A DNA stretch of 5,546 bases from Haloarculaceae archaeon. Lineage in GTDB: Archaea > Halobacteriota > Halobacteria > Halobacteriales > Haloarculaceae. The position numbers and the translations under genes were made by a program. The stretch spans positions 1 through 5,546 of the forward strand of contig JAHENO010000183.1 in assembly GCA_018609945.1 (NCBI GenBank). The letters are read 5' to 3'. This document shows, one piece after another, positions 5,117 to 5,546 of this stretch. The notes under the pieces are model-generated. The model searched no databases and was not told where the DNA came from. It saw only the letters and a program-made list of their open reading frames with translations. Within the stretch, counting starts at the first letter, position 1; the number at the start of each line of letters is the position of its first letter.

Positions 5117-5546
5117 TGCAGCCACGCAAACTCCTCCGCATCGCCCGCTGGGAGGTCACCAAAAACGCGGGTGGCGTCGACAGACGAACCGTCGCGGTGG
5201 CGGTGGTGGCGATGGCCGTCCTGGCCGTCGTCGCGCCCCTGGCCGCCGGCGGGGCGGTCCTCGACGAGGGACTCTACCGCGTCGGCGTCACCCCGGAGAG
5301 CCCCTACTACGGCGTCGTCTCCGAGGACGACACCTTCGCCGTCCGACCCGACGCCGGACGGGCGGAACTCGCCGACGGCGAGGTGGAGTTGCTGATCCGC
5401 GGCGAGACAGTCGAACACGCAGGGACACAGAAGGGCCGGGCCGCCCGCGAGGAGTTGCGGTCCTCGGTCAGCCGGTACAACGACCGGAATCTCCAGAACG
5501 AGGAGAACGTCTCCGCCGCCTTCCCCGTCTCGGTCGTCCTCCAGTA
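5116..5546 (+). CDS. ABC-2 type permease subunit, N-terminal part (runs off right edge)
   Basis: The frame opens at a GTG sharing one base with the ATPase stop and stays open for 143 residues to the window edge. It begins MQPRKLLRIARWEVTKNAGG, a cytoplasmic segment typical of NatB-like permeases, then has one hydrophobic helix at about residues 25-47 (TVAVAVVAMAVLAVVAPLAA...). A long soluble stretch (about 50-143) follows, with acidic segments such as VVSEDD and ELADGEVELL. ABC-2 permeases of the NatB/ABC2_membrane_3 type have exactly this layout: first helix, large extracytoplasmic domain, then several more helices, which would lie beyond the window. It is the membrane partner of the ATPase. 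The start is supported by GGAGG at 5104-5108. The part seen here is intact. Confidence 0.88.
   Translation, partial: MQPRKLLRIARWEVTKNAGGVDRRTVAVAVVAMAVLAVVAPLAAGGAVLDEGLYRVGVTPESPYYGVVSEDDTFAVRPDAGRAELADGEVELLIRGETVEHAGTQKGRAAREELRSSVSRYNDRNLQNEENVSAAFPVSVVLQ

Noticed and set aside
4199..5125. 308-codon open frame on the minus strand opposite the ABC ATPase gene
   Set aside because: The plus strand encodes every ABC ATPase motif in order. The opposite frame has no recognisable domain and is a common artefact of GC-rich haloarchaeal codon use.

Overview
The window looks like chromosomal DNA of a halophilic archaeon (class Halobacteria). The predicted proteins are rich in Asp and Glu, coding DNA is GC-rich (about 58% in a sampled line of the left part, about 70% in the ABC transporter gene), and most genes have a TATA-like box 24-33 bp before an ATG with almost no room for a leader. 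The protein families are also typical haloarchaeal ones. No tRNA, rRNA, CRISPR array, insertion sequence or phage gene was seen.

Left and centre (1-3595, all minus strand), in transcription order: a winged-helix regulator with three putative zinc sites (2579-3595), a SAM-dependent O-methyltransferase (1421-2440), a second regulator of the same family (323-1291), and the start of an amidohydrolase-type gene running off the left edge (1-226). Gaps of about 95-140 bp separate them. Promoter signals are clear for both regulators, weak for the other two, so this is probably a set of co-oriented single-gene units rather than a tight operon. The two regulators are clear paralogues: all twelve putative metal ligands match. 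They bracket the methyltransferase, and the gap before it holds a striking symmetric array, CTGG-N8-CCAG-N12-CTGG-N8-CCAG. My inference is a small regulatory module in which one or both zinc regulators control the methyltransferase and perhaps the amidohydrolase. The ligand and the methylated substrate cannot be read from the sequence.

Right (3729-5546): a SRPBCC/polyketide-cyclase-like protein on the minus strand (3729-4157), separated by 74 bp containing back-to-back promoters from a plus-strand ABC-2 type exporter operon. That operon has an ATPase (4232-5116) and, overlapping by one base, a permease whose gene runs off the right edge (5116-5546).

Several starts are called at internal ATGs rather than at the upstream in-frame GTGs. 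The TATA positions support this for 3595 and 4157. It is less certain for 2440.
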